Origin: Utricularia gibba
Lineage: Eukaryota > Streptophyta > Magnoliopsida > Lamiales > Lentibulariaceae
Direction: 5' to 3'
Assembly: GCA_002189035.1 (NCBI GenBank)
Contig: NEEC01000007.1
Span: 682,001 to 746,000, forward strand
DNA length: 64,000 nt
Under the pieces are notes generated by a model. That model searched no databases. It was not told the origin of the DNA and saw only the letters and a program-made list of their open reading frames with translations. Positions 20,284 through 32,040 of the stretch are shown one piece after another; position 1 is the first letter of the stretch, and the number at the start of each line of letters is the position of its first letter. Made by a program: the position numbers and the translations under genes.

Positions 20284-23200
20284 TCAGGAGTCAGTCTGAT
20301 GGCACAAACCGGAATATACGGCGTTGCGGAAGAGGGGGTGAGCATCTTCAGTTAATACCTCTGCGTCCAGCTTCTCCATTAATGGCCAAATCTGTTAATC
20401 ATTGGAGAGGAAGACGATAAGAACCAAAAAAGAGATAAAAGAACACGGTGCAGGAGAAATAAGGATCAGTTAGAAATGAAGCTAAGAGCAGGATCATCAG
20501 AAATCAAACCTCAGAAGCATATTGGCGAGTGATGGCCTTGGCATACCCCAGCGTTGATAAGCACCATTGTTCCTTTTCACTGAGACTGTAACCATTTTTA
20601 GGCCTCTCGCCGTTGTGGTGGCTGCAGCATAAAACATTTTGATACAGTTAAGATAAATAGCCAAGCATGCAATATCCAAGAGGGAAAAACTCATAACCCA
20701 GATCCCCAATGGCTCTGCAGATGAATAAGTTTGAAGATTGGGAGAGACGGAATCTAATGCTTTTTGGGGAAATGGTGGAAGACACAGAACTGGATGAATC
20801 ACAGCACCTTTTCTCTTGTCTCTCATCATCTGCACTTAAGTCCACTGTGGTTGTATCCTCTTGGTCTACAGCCATTCCATCTCTCCCATCGGCCAAGCCC
20901 AGTAATCCATCCGTTTCTCCAATTTTTTCAGCCAGTACAAGAGCGAAGCTTTTGAACAACAAAAGGAATAATTCCTGATGCATATAGTCAACTTAATGAG
21001 ATGAACCCAAGTATAGACACACATGAATGAAACAAAACTGATTTCCATATACCTGAATTTCAGCAACAGCCTGACCAAGAAGAACCTGCTTCGACTCTAG
21101 TGACTCGCGTATAGAAATCTCTGCTGCCTTGGTTCTCTCAATGTTAAAATTCAACCGCTTCATCTTTACTGGATTTTCATTGAGAACAGGTTCACCATTC
21201 ACAAGAGTGAGAGTGAGTTTTGACTTGGCATCCTCCAGTTCATCTACAGCTTTTGATGCAGCTTCAGCAGCAGATACAATACCCTTCTTTAGTGAATTCA
21301 GCTCTTTTCTAAGATCAGCAATACGATTGAATGTCTTTGAAACAGAATTTCTCAGAATCTGCAAAAGAAAAAAGATGCGTGAATGATATTCTAGCATTGT
21401 CAAATGGAACAAAAGATGAATTTCTATAGTACGGAAAAATTTGAAATTTTGAAGCATTCATATAACACCTCCCATGGCCGATCAGAAGTGTGAAATTCGT
21501 TGGTATTTGTCTCAGAGAAAACCCATCTAATGATCGCAACATTTGATACAATTCGGTATCCCATCATTCTGTCAATGCAGATTGCTGTCATTTGGGCATT
21601 ATTCTTCCAGAAGGAACGCACTTCATTGATCAGCATGATTTGCTTGTCCTCGTCTGGACAAATCCTTGAGAAGACTTGACCATACCTTTCCAGAACGGTA
21701 ATTAAATGGGTAAAACTTTTTGAACCGATATTTAGAAGGGTCTGTACAACCACTCTAATTGTAATATCTAGCCCATGGGCTGGAAGGATTTGCTCTTCAA
21801 CCCACTTTAACATTTCCTGCAGCGTTAATCTTTCCTTAACCATGCCATTTAGTTCAGATGAAAGACCACGCTCAGTTAGATCCCCATCTTCCCCACTGTA
21901 TATGAAATCAGGGGTACCCTTTGGCGGTAGTAATTCTTCCAATTGAGGGGCACTCTCAATGCTCTGAACAAGAAAAATGACCCAAGTAAGGGGAATTGCC
22001 ACTCATCTTCATGAAAAAACTATCATAAAAAAATATTGAAAACACCAAACTACAGATACATTGAATCAGTGGATATATCACTGGTCATCCATTCCATGAG
22101 CCCAAAAGAACACAACGCAGCAAACCAAAAGCTCCAAGAAGAAACATCACAAACACAGAAAAATGCGCTTACTGTTGTTTTATACTTCTAAATTAAGGAG
22201 ATTCATTCTCAAGCAATCATGATATCTCCATAAAAAAAATAAAAAATAAAAAAATTCAAAGGCCATTATTTATTTTTTTAAAAAAAGAATTAAAATCTAG
22301 GACCCACAAAGTTGGATTCATGTAAGCTAGCTGCAGGACTGGATTCCAAAAAACCAATTTAGGGGTATGCAAAAAAAAATAACTGAATGTATGAATGAAT
22401 GATAAATTACCTGCTTGATTCTGTCCCAGTATGATAAACGAACTTCTCGTTCAAAAACCTCCTGAACAAATACTCTCTGTGGTGCCCACTTTGGAAGATC
22501 CAGCACAAAGGACCATTCTTCCCATGGCCAAATAAACTGAAAATTGGATCTGTCCATCGGGTCATAAAAATTTGGATGCAAAATGAGACATCCAGAATCA
22601 AATCATTTTCCAACATGAGGAAGAAACGGTGTAAAATGAAACTCACAAGTGGTGTGAAAACCAAAGGACAAGACGATTCCGACACTCCATGTCCATATCA
22701 GAAACCTTGTTGAAAAGAGAACGAACAGCACTGGCAACTACAGCTGGAAAGGCACCTGGAAGGGCCTGAAAAATTGTTGCTGTAAAAATACTGGAAACGC
22801 TGGCAGGAATGATTTTCAGCATCTTAAAGCACATTCGAGCATTTGAAAATTAGGCAACTACCTTGCAAAGGTCCATGATGACCAATGTATAATATACAGG
22901 TTTGAAAGGAGGATGCGGCAACAGGAGAATCTGCAATTAAAACAACTGGAAATAAGATAGGTCCAAGCACTAATAATATATGTCTCATTCATGCTGCTAT
23001 GATGTGAAATAGAATTGGCAACCCTACTGATAGTTGCAACTGCTATGATGTGAAATAGAATTGGCAACCCTACTGATAGTTGCAACTGCTATGATGTGAA
23101 ATAGAATTGGCAACCCTACTGATAGTTGCAACTGCTATGATGTGAAATAGAATTGGCAACCCTACTGATAGTTGCAACTGCTATGAAATCTGCAATTTCG

Positions 23201-26200
23201 AAATGGATATTTATTTTTTATGCAGCTGCCAAGGTTATCAATCAACCAAGTATTGCTGCTACTTTTTATAATTGTATATGCATCTATAACTAGTTAAAAA
23301 AACAAAAGCACGAGTAAATAAAAGATGCAGGAGCAACATTGACTATTTCCAGCTTCGACACATTACCTGAGAGAATATTGTCTCAGCCATTAGGTATTCA
23401 TAGCGAAAGGGAACAGGCAAGCCCACCATGGAAGAAGCACATTCCTTCCGACTAACTTTCCAGTAAGAGAAAGAAAAGGAGTGAAGACTAGATATACCAA
23501 CGGAGTAAAATACTCATGAACCATTTCTAACAGTCAAGGCCCGATGATTAACATTAACATTTCAACACTATTCTGAAGAAAACTAAAATTGAGATGATTT
23601 CTAGAAATGACATAAGATCTATCACTCTATATTAAAAACACACGCAGCCACACTGCAACCAACACATTAAGCAAGGATATGGAGTATTCCGAATAAATGA
23701 AAAACCAAACACACTCACCATCCATTTAGGAATAAAAGGACATCCAACAAGTACTCTTCCATTATGAATCGATCTATAGGTTGCAAATCCTACAAACACC
23801 ACAAGAAAATGAGCTTTTTTTTGAAGCAACAAGGTTTCCAAGGATACAAAGTTCATTTATATCTTGGCGCACTTCTCATCATGCAATAAGACCAATAAAG
23901 TTCATTCATATACAGATGTTACACTATGAAAGTTCATGATAAATGCAGATTATTTGTGTGGGTTATCATGTCAGTTAAATGCAGTGCATCATTGGTGTAT
24001 GGGTTTGTCATGACAAGAACATAAAATACGAATGAATAACTCAAAACAGAAGTTCCAAAAGCATGTCAGTATCTCACACAAAAGCATACTAATGCACTAC
24101 TGTTGTACTCTCAAGTGCTTACCCCTGTCTTACTAGCAGGAAATATTTGAAGTCTACGAATACGTTGAGGATATTTTAGATCAGCTTCATGCTTCTGTTT
24201 CCCAGATGCTATTGACGAGGCAGAGATTAGAGGATCGGGAGGTTCTGGGCAGTTCACCAGGCCAAAATCATGGGATTTCCCAGCACCAAGCTGATCTTCA
24301 AAGAAGAGTTGTGGTCTAGGAACTAAAAAATTGGAAAAAAAATAGTTGCGATGGTTAAATCATTTGATATGGTTGAAGTAACAAATAAATTATGCAAAAA
24401 ATCTTCACGTGTGATTCCGCTTGTGAATTAATCACCAGGGTACTTGTGGTTCCATCAATGTTTTGATGTTTATCCACATAGGATTCCACATTAAAACTTC
24501 CACAGCATAAAGGTTCCCACTCAAATGCATTTCAATATGATTAAACAAGAGCATGGGGAAAAACCAAGCCAAAAAGAAAGCAAAACCCAGACAACATACC
24601 ACTATCCAACTTCCAGTTATTGTTGGAGAGATCCTGTATTCGACTCCATAAATCTTCCAAAAGGTCCTGAAGGATAGATTATTGAAGACGTTAATAAAGG
24701 GAAAATCAACTGAAGCCCGTCATTCAGTTTATTTTCTGAATGCTTTACAGTTACGCTGAAATTACTTTATTATCATCCTCCTGAGTTCTTCCATCAATAG
24801 AACTGAACACAGAGTAGCCAGCATCCGACACATGCTTTCGTATACTCATGTATGCTTGTATACCAACCATAACCCTATCGATCTCCTCAGGAACTTGCTG
24901 AAAAAAATGAAATTTACCAACCTTAACACGAAAAATGTATTAAATATAATAGATTCTATCAAAAACAAAACAAAGTTATTGCCCAAAATTTACCCAAACT
25001 AAACTGAGCCTTAGCCTAACAATATACCATTCAAAAATTCACAAATCGTTTCAAACCAATAACAAGAAGCACGTGGTACTAAGGAGGCGAAATGAAACTT
25101 ACTTCAAAAAGCTCAGATCCTCCCCACGGAAGACAAGACAAGACACAGGTAATATAAAAGTCCGCACAAGACTGCCAACAGGGATTCCCCTTCTCTTCAT
25201 CCACTGTTGTTGCTGCTGATGATATTAACGTTTCAAACAGAACAACCAATGAACTCGGTTGTAGAACTTTGCTGCACATCTTCATTACAGAAAAAAGGGA
25301 TTCAGAAAACGTTATATGATATGGACAAGCAACAGCCCGCTATCTAAAAAGGAACAAATTATAGAATTTCTCTGCTGACAAGATTATGCCAAAATAATTA
25401 CATAATTCCTCATCACCATATAACTACTTAAAAGGAACTTTAAGTTTCTTCAAAACAATTTCGTAATCATGTGAGAAGAAAGATAATACATACCAAGGTG
25501 GTAAGAAAGCGCATAAGAACACGTATTCTATTACAATTCCCAGCATGCAGCGCATCCTGCCCAAAAGGACGTTCGAAGTTCAACAAAGGAAAAATTCATG
25601 TGTTAATATAAACAGAACAGGGGAATCTACAGTTGTTCTACAAACAGGAACTGCAGTGACATGAATCCTACAATCACATGTTGTAAAAGAAGCCTATGCT
25701 TACCTGCAAATTTCCATGAACATTCTCTAATGCTTTGCTTACAAAGTCTTCATCTTCTAAATTTATAAGGCCAACCTGTGGAACAGCAGAAAGAATAAAA
25801 ACTTGAGAACGTTTAGCCTCCAGACTATCAATCATCATATCTATGAGAAACGTTTTATGGACAGACCATCAAAAAAACGCACTAGGGCACTATTTCCACA
25901 TAGGCACAGAAGAAATACAAAGACGAAATAGTATAGTTTATTCCTAGATTAAACATCAAGGTGCAGTGTGATGCGTGTTTTTCAATTTAATATTAAAAAA
26001 ACTAAACACAGCAATTTTAAGGCAGACAAACACATCATCACCTAAACCCACAAGGATAAAATCAGGGAGAAAAGGCCAGTAAAACCTTAAAATAAAGGTC
26101 GTACCAACGTCCCATATAAAGGAGCCTTGTGAGGTAACTCTTCAGCGCATTGCAGAAGAAACTACATGGATAATGTTAAGAAAAGATTAACACTAGAGCA

Positions 26201-26626
26201 CTGGGATAAAATGAAAAAACTTCAAAAATTAAATTAATTGGGATGCCAAAACATAAGCCAGAAACAACTCTATGAAATTAAGGAGACAAAAAGTTCTTAC
26301 CGGCAAAATCTGGTCAGCCGCTTGCGACAGTTCACCGCTGACTACTCCTAAACAAGCCTCCTACAAGAACAAACCCTTTAGTGGTCAATATTCAGCAACG
26401 AAACTGCAATTGGATCAAGAAAAACTTCCAAAAATGGCATGAGAGCGCATATGGAGCGACCAAATAACACACTTTTACAGCAAATCTTCCCAAAAGACAA
26501 GCAGAGGACAAGAAAGAACTAGGGTTTTGTCAATGTACTAACAAGTTGGTCTTTGTACTCTGTAACTCCGTCGTACTCCGAGCATTTCTCCCCAAGTCGA
26601 AGCAGTAGACTTCTCCAACTGCTCAT
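20284..26626 (-). CDS. ABH1: Nuclear cap-binding protein subunit 1 (CBP80/ABH1)
   Basis: CBP80 pairs with CBP20 to bind the m7G cap in the nucleus and acts in splicing, export and microRNA processing; in Arabidopsis its loss causes ABA hypersensitivity. It is encoded by about 19 exons on the minus strand. The first are 26626-26543 (MSSWRSLLLRLGEKCSEYDG), 26360-26301 and 26161-26105, phases consistent. Later pieces in order are FETLISSAATTVDEEKGNP (25.2 kb), QVPEEIDRVMVGIQAYMSIR (24.9 kb), KYPQRIRRLQIFPASK (24.2 kb), DLQPIDRFIMEEYLLDVLLF (23.8 kb), PPFKPVYYTLVIMDLCK (22.9 kb), FQFIWPWEEWSFVLDLPKWA (22.5 kb) and MTAICIDRMMGYRIVSNVAI (21.6 kb). The end is EQWCLSTLGYAKAITRQYAS (20.5 kb) and IWPLMEKLDAEV, with stop at 20284-20286. 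These cover the three MIF4G-type helical domains. No break was seen. Identity is secure; some middle exon ends are approximate. Confidence 0.95.
22995..23178. repeat. 46-bp minisatellite, four copies, in a CBP80 intron
   Basis: Four head-to-tail copies of a 46-base unit begin at 22995, 23041, 23087 and 23133, and a partial fifth begins at 23179 (TGCTATGA). The copies are identical as far as I can compare by eye. The array lies in the intron upstream of the IMDLCK exon (minus strand) and has no coding role. Confidence 0.95.
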
Positions 26627-26766
26627 TCCGCCGGGTGAGAGCGACGAAGGCAGCGGGGGACCGGTAGCGCGTGAGCCGATCAACGAAGGAGAGCCGACCC
26701 GAGCCAAAGAACGAGCAGTACAATAACGCCCGCTGTACACTAGGGTTCTTCGCCCTCCATTTTTTG

Positions 26767-26790
26767 TTTTTTTTTTTTTTTTTTTTTTTT
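26767..26790. repeat. T24 run upstream of CBP80
   Basis: Uninterrupted T24 about 140 bases 5' of the CBP80 start codon (A24 on its coding strand). Confidence 0.85.
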
Positions 26791-29437
26791 GTAATTAATG
26801 AAATAGTTCCCCTTTTTTGTTATCATATTCATTATTATATTAATATTATAACACACACAAAATTCAAATTCAAATGCCAATATTAAAAAAAAGATATTGA
26901 ATCGTTCACGGGCCTATTTCATCATGGGCCCTCGCCTCTGATTCTTGATGCCGATCAAGCCCACTAAAGCCCATATTCACAAACTAATTTACTTTTTTCA
27001 TTCAAAAGCATAAATTTTGACATGTTTTTTATATTTTAAAAAAATCATAGAATCTCATCTTCTACCTTATTAGAACCATTTTTCCTTCGAATTGCAAATT
27101 AATATATTTTTTTTTCCAAACAAAAAGATAATATTAAATTATGTGCATCTAATGAGTGTTGGTGACCTGGTGCGATCGTGGCAAACATTTCTACAATAGT
27201 CACCTAATTCTAACCACTCCAATAAATGACTCGAAAAGGAAATTCAAGCAATTAATTTCCTCGACCGTGTGCAACTGTAGCAAAGCCAACTTGCTTGCTA
27301 TATACATCAATTATTGCACAATATTTTTCAAAAAAAAACCACATGAAAAAACCATATCATATGACCAGTAAAGAGCATTACCGTTTATGCTGTCTTAAAT
27401 AGGGTTTCCTCCCACGTCCCATTGCGTCCGTTATAATATTTGCATGTGGAGTCGGATTCCGTTTATAAAATTCTTGCATAACTCGTCTGTGTCAAAAGTT
27501 CTGATGATTTTTCAATGCATGAAAGGTTGCCACTTGTCTATCTTCCCTGTTTTGTTCCATATTCGATCATCTGGTACGCGATCAGAAAGAAGATACACAC
27601 AGAGGGCTGTGTTTCATGGGATGGAGTTGAAGCTCTACGTCCTTCTTCATTGAAAACTCTGTGGGGTTCCTTGTCATCAAGTCTGCAGTTCAACCACTCT
27701 ATCAAGAGTTACACCAAACACCCTTTAGTTCCACATTTGCCTGCCTCCTTCTGATGTTGAGAAATCTGCCTCACCACACGCAAGCATTAGAGCCTTTCGG
27801 GATCGGATTTGCACCATCCCTAAGACTTTTGGGTTTGGATGATACTTTGAAAATCAAATCTGATCTAATAAATTAAACTTTATGCAACTCATTCTCAAAC
27901 CCATCATGATTAAAGTAGTCACATCAGATAAACTATCTGAAATGTATTTTAATTAGCAATTCGGAATTCCACACATGCTCTTCAATACTAAATTTCCAAT
28001 ACATACATCTATCAGTTCACTTCTTAAAACTCATACCACAAAGGCACAAACCCTGGTTTTCCGACATGAGACGCCACCCCGGGTGGCGATCAGAACCAGG
28101 GTGGTTCGGGAAACCAGCCAAAGGGTCTCCTGCGGCGGAGAAGAGAAGGTGGGGAGTAGGTAAAAATGGTTGAGGTGTGGGGGCAATGAAGAAGGTCCGA
28201 GGCGTTGGAAGTTCGGAGGTTAGGCAGGCAGCAGTTAATACTCAGGAACGCGATTTAATTCCAACTAAGAATTAAAAGCACACCCTCTCTTCTCATTAAT
28301 TCATTACAGAAGGAGAGTCTTCTTCCTCTTGGGTGCGCATTTATTCCCTCATTAATTCCACCCAAAATTGAAAAATCCATCTCACCTTTCTCCATTTTAT
28401 TTCATTATCTCTTCCATGATTATAATTATTATCGTCCCTTAAATTACAAGACCTGTCTCCTTGATTGCACTCCTTTAAAACAAATTTTCCATAACCACGT
28501 TTAAATATTTAATTCTCACAATTTTATATTTTTTACTTTTGTTGAAAACACATCATATAAGAATAGGAGTATCTTTGTATTTAAATACGTTCTCTTATTC
28601 GTCCCTAATTGGATATGGTTACAAGACCCCTGAACTATTTTTTTAAAATTGAAATAATACTTAATTTCTCGTATTTATGGTGTGAAATATTTTTTTAAGA
28701 ATGTGAATATAATTCTTTTTATTTATTGCGGGGGTGTGCATTCAATATTTATACACGCAGAGGCCACGGCATGCGGTAACATTCATCTTCATGCCTTAAT
28801 TCTGGGAAAATGGGACAATAGCAATACGAATGCAGTATCATAAAGTATAACTGAATTAATTAATATTAAAATCTTTTATTTTTTTTCCATGGTCGCTTAT
28901 CAGTCCAATCTTCATAAATACACCGAAAACACACTGAACCTGCATCCATTCATTAGGTGGGTGATGTTCGTGGCATACCAAAAATGCATGCCTAAATCAA
29001 GCATGAAATGCGCAATATTATAAATAATATTAGAAATAAAAATGATTTATTTATTAGAACCAAAAAAATTTAAAATTAAAATAGTTAAATAAATACGATA
29101 ATTGTAGATCATTAGTAATCAATTAAATTTAATATTTTCTAATATAATGAATGTTTACTATTTCACGTTTTCTTGTCTCCCATGGTATACTTAATTTTAA
29201 TATTATTTGGGTATTTGGCGAATGTAATTAATTGGTGAAATCCAAGTTGTAAGAAAATTGCCAAAAATGTTAGCCGTCGTGCACTATTTTTGACTGAGGA
29301 GTGTCAGCTTGGGTAAAAAGTACCCAAATATTAGCGAGGTTTTATATTGGAATTTAATAGCTTTTAAAAAAAACATGGATTTTTCAATATTACCCAAATT
29401 TGCTTCGATTCTCTAATAAATTCCCCTGTCCTGCATG

Positions 29438-29446
29438 TATATATAT
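29438..29446 (+). promoter_or_regulatory. TATA box of the CFL1-like gene
   Basis: TATATATAT lies about 100 bases before the ATG at 29543, in the right place for a start site near 29470 and a short leader of about 70 bases. The intervening leader is CT-rich. Confidence 0.55.
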
Positions 29447-29542
29447 GTACATAACACAGTTTCTCTTCATCCCCCTGCCTCTCTCTCTGGGCAATCAATC
29501 TCCTCTCTGCTTTTTGTTTCACTCTCGCCGGCTATTTTTCCG

Positions 29543-30512
29543 ATGGCTGCGGATGTAAGCTCTATCGTGCGGCTAATGAACGCCGTTGATGCGAATGAGT
29601 CGGCGAAGTCCACGACGGCTCCGATTACCCGCGACCTTCTCGGTGGTGGGTGCACGCTTGATTCGCAGGAGCTCGACCTGGATTTGCAGGTTCCCTGTGG
29701 ATGGGAGAAACGTCTCGATTTGAAGGTAATCAATCTTTTGGATTCTTCGAGACCTAGCGAACGAGTGATTGGATTGGAAAATAGAAATCGAAATCGAAAT
29801 CGAAATCGAATCGGGAGTTGCTGTATTTTGGAGTATGATTTAGGGTTGGTTAATTTCTGGAGAGCGTGAAACGATTAAATGGTAGTGTGTATTCATGATT
29901 GCGCCTTAAACCTTTCGGTTTCCACTGTGGAATGATTTGGTTGAATGCAGTTTGTGTTTGATTACTTGTACGGGTAACCGTAATCATGGATTGGTAGTGA
30001 TCGGTATTCCCCTGTTTTTGGTTTTGCAGTCTGGAAAAGTTTATCTTCAGAGATGCTGTAATCCAACAGCCAAATTCCAGGACCTGAACTTCCCCCCCAC
30101 CTCAAGTAAACCAACGCTGAACCTCTTCAACGAGTCCAGCCTCGATCTGAAGCTCCAGTCTTCGGTTTCCCCGCCGCCCTCGTCCAATTACCAGAGCGTC
30201 TGCACTCTGGACAAAGTGAAATCGGCTCTGGAGAGGGCGGAGAGGAAGAATTTAGGGAAGCGAGCGGCGTCCTCGAGATCACCCTCACCCTTGGGATCAA
30301 ACTCGTCGTCCTCTCTGGGCAGCGGAGACGCGGAAGAGGACGAGGAGGAGAAGCTGACATCACCGGCGTCCCTCGCCGCCGGGTGCCCGAGCTGCCTGAT
30401 GTACGTCCTAGTTTCCAAGAGCAAACCCAGATGTCCACGCTGCCACAACCAAGTGCCCATCCCGGCGGCGGCCGTTAAAAAACCTCGTATAGATCTCAAC
30501 ATATCCATTTGA
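29543..30512 (+). CDS. CFL1: CFL1-like WW-domain protein with EAR-type motifs
   Basis: CFL1 (CURLY FLAG LEAF 1) proteins bind HD-ZIP IV factors and repress cuticle genes. Exons are 29543-29725 and 30030-30512 (221 residues). The WW-like core is VPCGWEKRLDLKSGKVYLQR, residues about 50-69, crossing the splice site. Its first Trp is at 54, but the usual second Trp position has Phe77. Three repressor-type motifs are visible: LDLDL at 44-48, DLNFPP (DLNxxP) at 79-84, and LDLKL at 99-103. The middle is Ser-rich and acidic. The C-terminus has a CxxC/CxxC pair, GCPSCLMYVLVSKSKPRCPR followed by CH, which resembles a small zinc ribbon, and ends in a basic KKPRIDLNISI. A role as a transcriptional co-repressor is inferred from family and motifs. 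Confidence 0.85.
29785..29808. repeat. (AAATCG)4 microsatellite in the CFL1 intron
   Basis: Four tandem AAATCG units lie in the single intron of the CFL1-like gene. Confidence 0.8.
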
Positions 30513-31463
30513 AACCTCCGATGGGTCATTTGTAAGATCGCAACACCTCTTCCCTCCCACCGTTCCTCCCTGTGTAAAAAACATATTGGAATAGGTACAA
30601 GACGAACAATTTCTTTATTTTTCGGGGTTCAAACAGAAAAGGCCAAAAGGGTAATATTGGGAAGCGGAGGGGTGTACTTTGAAATATTTATGATATTTCG
30701 TAATAATGGAGTAGTGTAAGGTGTTTAATAATACGGGGATGTTCAGATCATCAATAAAGGCTATTTATACCAATTTAATGACCAGATCTTCACCACTGAT
30801 CCTATTTCTAGTGGGGAGCAAATTGCCAAATTTGCAATCCAGTCCTCCAAAACAGGGCTTTTTGCGGTCAAAGATACTGGCACCCCCCTCTGTGCACAGA
30901 AAATGCAATTTATGCATCCTCACAGGGCCACAAAGTGAATAAAATAGCTTACCCTCCAGGAGAAAAATTGCATAGAAGACCAGGAGTGGGGATGTAAATA
31001 TAATTATATCTTTAAAACAGTGATGAATTTTAATCTTAAATACGATAGAAATATAATGATATCTCCAAAAATGATAATGATTTTCATTAACAACAACATA
31101 CCGTTTCAAAACTCATGCTTCAAAAAAGAAAAAAATTTGAATCGCTCCAATTTCTGGATTGAATTTGAATTCCTTGAAAGTAATTTTTTTTAGAAAAATC
31201 ATAAATTGAGTTTTTTTTTTGATCATTTAAAATAAGATAAAACAGGTATGACACCAGACTAGTTGAAAGGGGAGTAGGAGGGGAAAATGAATGCTGGTTT
31301 TTGTGCCTTAAAAATGCATTTAGTGAAGGCTACTGGATCGTTATTTTTGTTCACACACCCAACCATTAATAAATAATAAATAATAATAATCATGGCCATA
31401 AATGAGACCTTTATTGCTTCCTTCCTAACCCCGCTTCCATTACACCCAACGGCCTCTTAATCA
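30513..31463. other. Intergenic, CFL1 3' side
   Basis: This holds the CFL1 3' UTR and then AT-rich sequence. The open frames in 30720-31110 show no motif or coding bias that I can recognise. Confidence 0.3.
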
Positions 31464-32034
31464 ATGCCCCCCGCTCCCCTCGCCTCCGTTTCCTTCCACC
31501 TTCTTTATTGCTCGCATTCCTCGCCGTATACGTAGCCGCCGCTCATTTAGTTGACTGGTTTTCCGGCCCACCGGAACCGGAATCTCATCGGGTCGACTCG
31601 TCGGGAATTACTACGGATTTTAGAGAAATGCCGACCATGCAGATGCATTGGTTCACCGTACTTTTCTTGTCTTTAATATGGAGTCAGCCGGTTTTATTGT
31701 TTGGACTGGGACTTGCCTCCTCTTGTCTTTATTCAAATTTATTCTCATACGCCCGGTGAGTAACTCAAACAGACCAAAACCCAGAGAGATTCTACGGCTT
31801 CCCCAACAAAGAACACATTCTAAACCGGTGTGTAACAAGCAGTATACGAGGAATCTGCATCTGGGATTGGTGAATTGCCGGCGATCCATGTGGAGGATCT
31901 GTGTTTCCAACTGGAGGACGCGGCTGCTGCGGAACGGTCAAGGAGTCATGTCAGCGACTGGGCAGGGCTACGGGGTCCGGCGTTCTTCCCAGTTTTTGAC
32001 CCAGCAGAAGAGGAATGCAGACACCAGGAATTAA
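31464..32034 (+). CDS. Possible unrecognised membrane/secreted protein gene, frame-disrupted
   Basis: Speculative. An ATG at 31464 is followed by C6 (31467-31472). One frame over runs an open stretch of more than 80 residues with a strongly hydrophobic segment, LPPSLLLAFLAVYVAAAHLV, then DWFSGPPEPESHRVDSSG. One more C after the ATG would give a signal-anchor-like N-terminus starting MPPRSPRLRF. A GTGAGT donor lies at about 31756. Downstream, 31780-32034 is open in more than one frame, with no match that I know. Composition is more GC-rich than the flanks, which supports transcribed DNA. It could be a small gene, a relic, or chance. Confidence 0.2.
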
Positions 32035-32040
32035 ATGCGA

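Larger units (their letters stand above)
26627..29542. other. Gene-poor AT-rich spacer between CBP80 and CFL1
   Basis: This contains the CBP80 leader, then a T24 run at 26767-26790, then about 2.7 kb of AT-rich DNA. Short open frames at 27156-27876 and 27975-28163 have no recognisable motif or splice structure. A more GC-balanced stretch at 28040-28240 also yields nothing recognisable. Confidence 0.4.

Noticed and set aside
22995-23185. Regular repeats that could suggest a CRISPR array
   Set aside because: Units are directly adjacent with no spacers, inside a plant intron; it is a minisatellite.
29467-29733. Minus-strand open frame over the CFL1 first exon
   Set aside because: Shadow of a well-supported plus-strand exon with TATA box and splice site.
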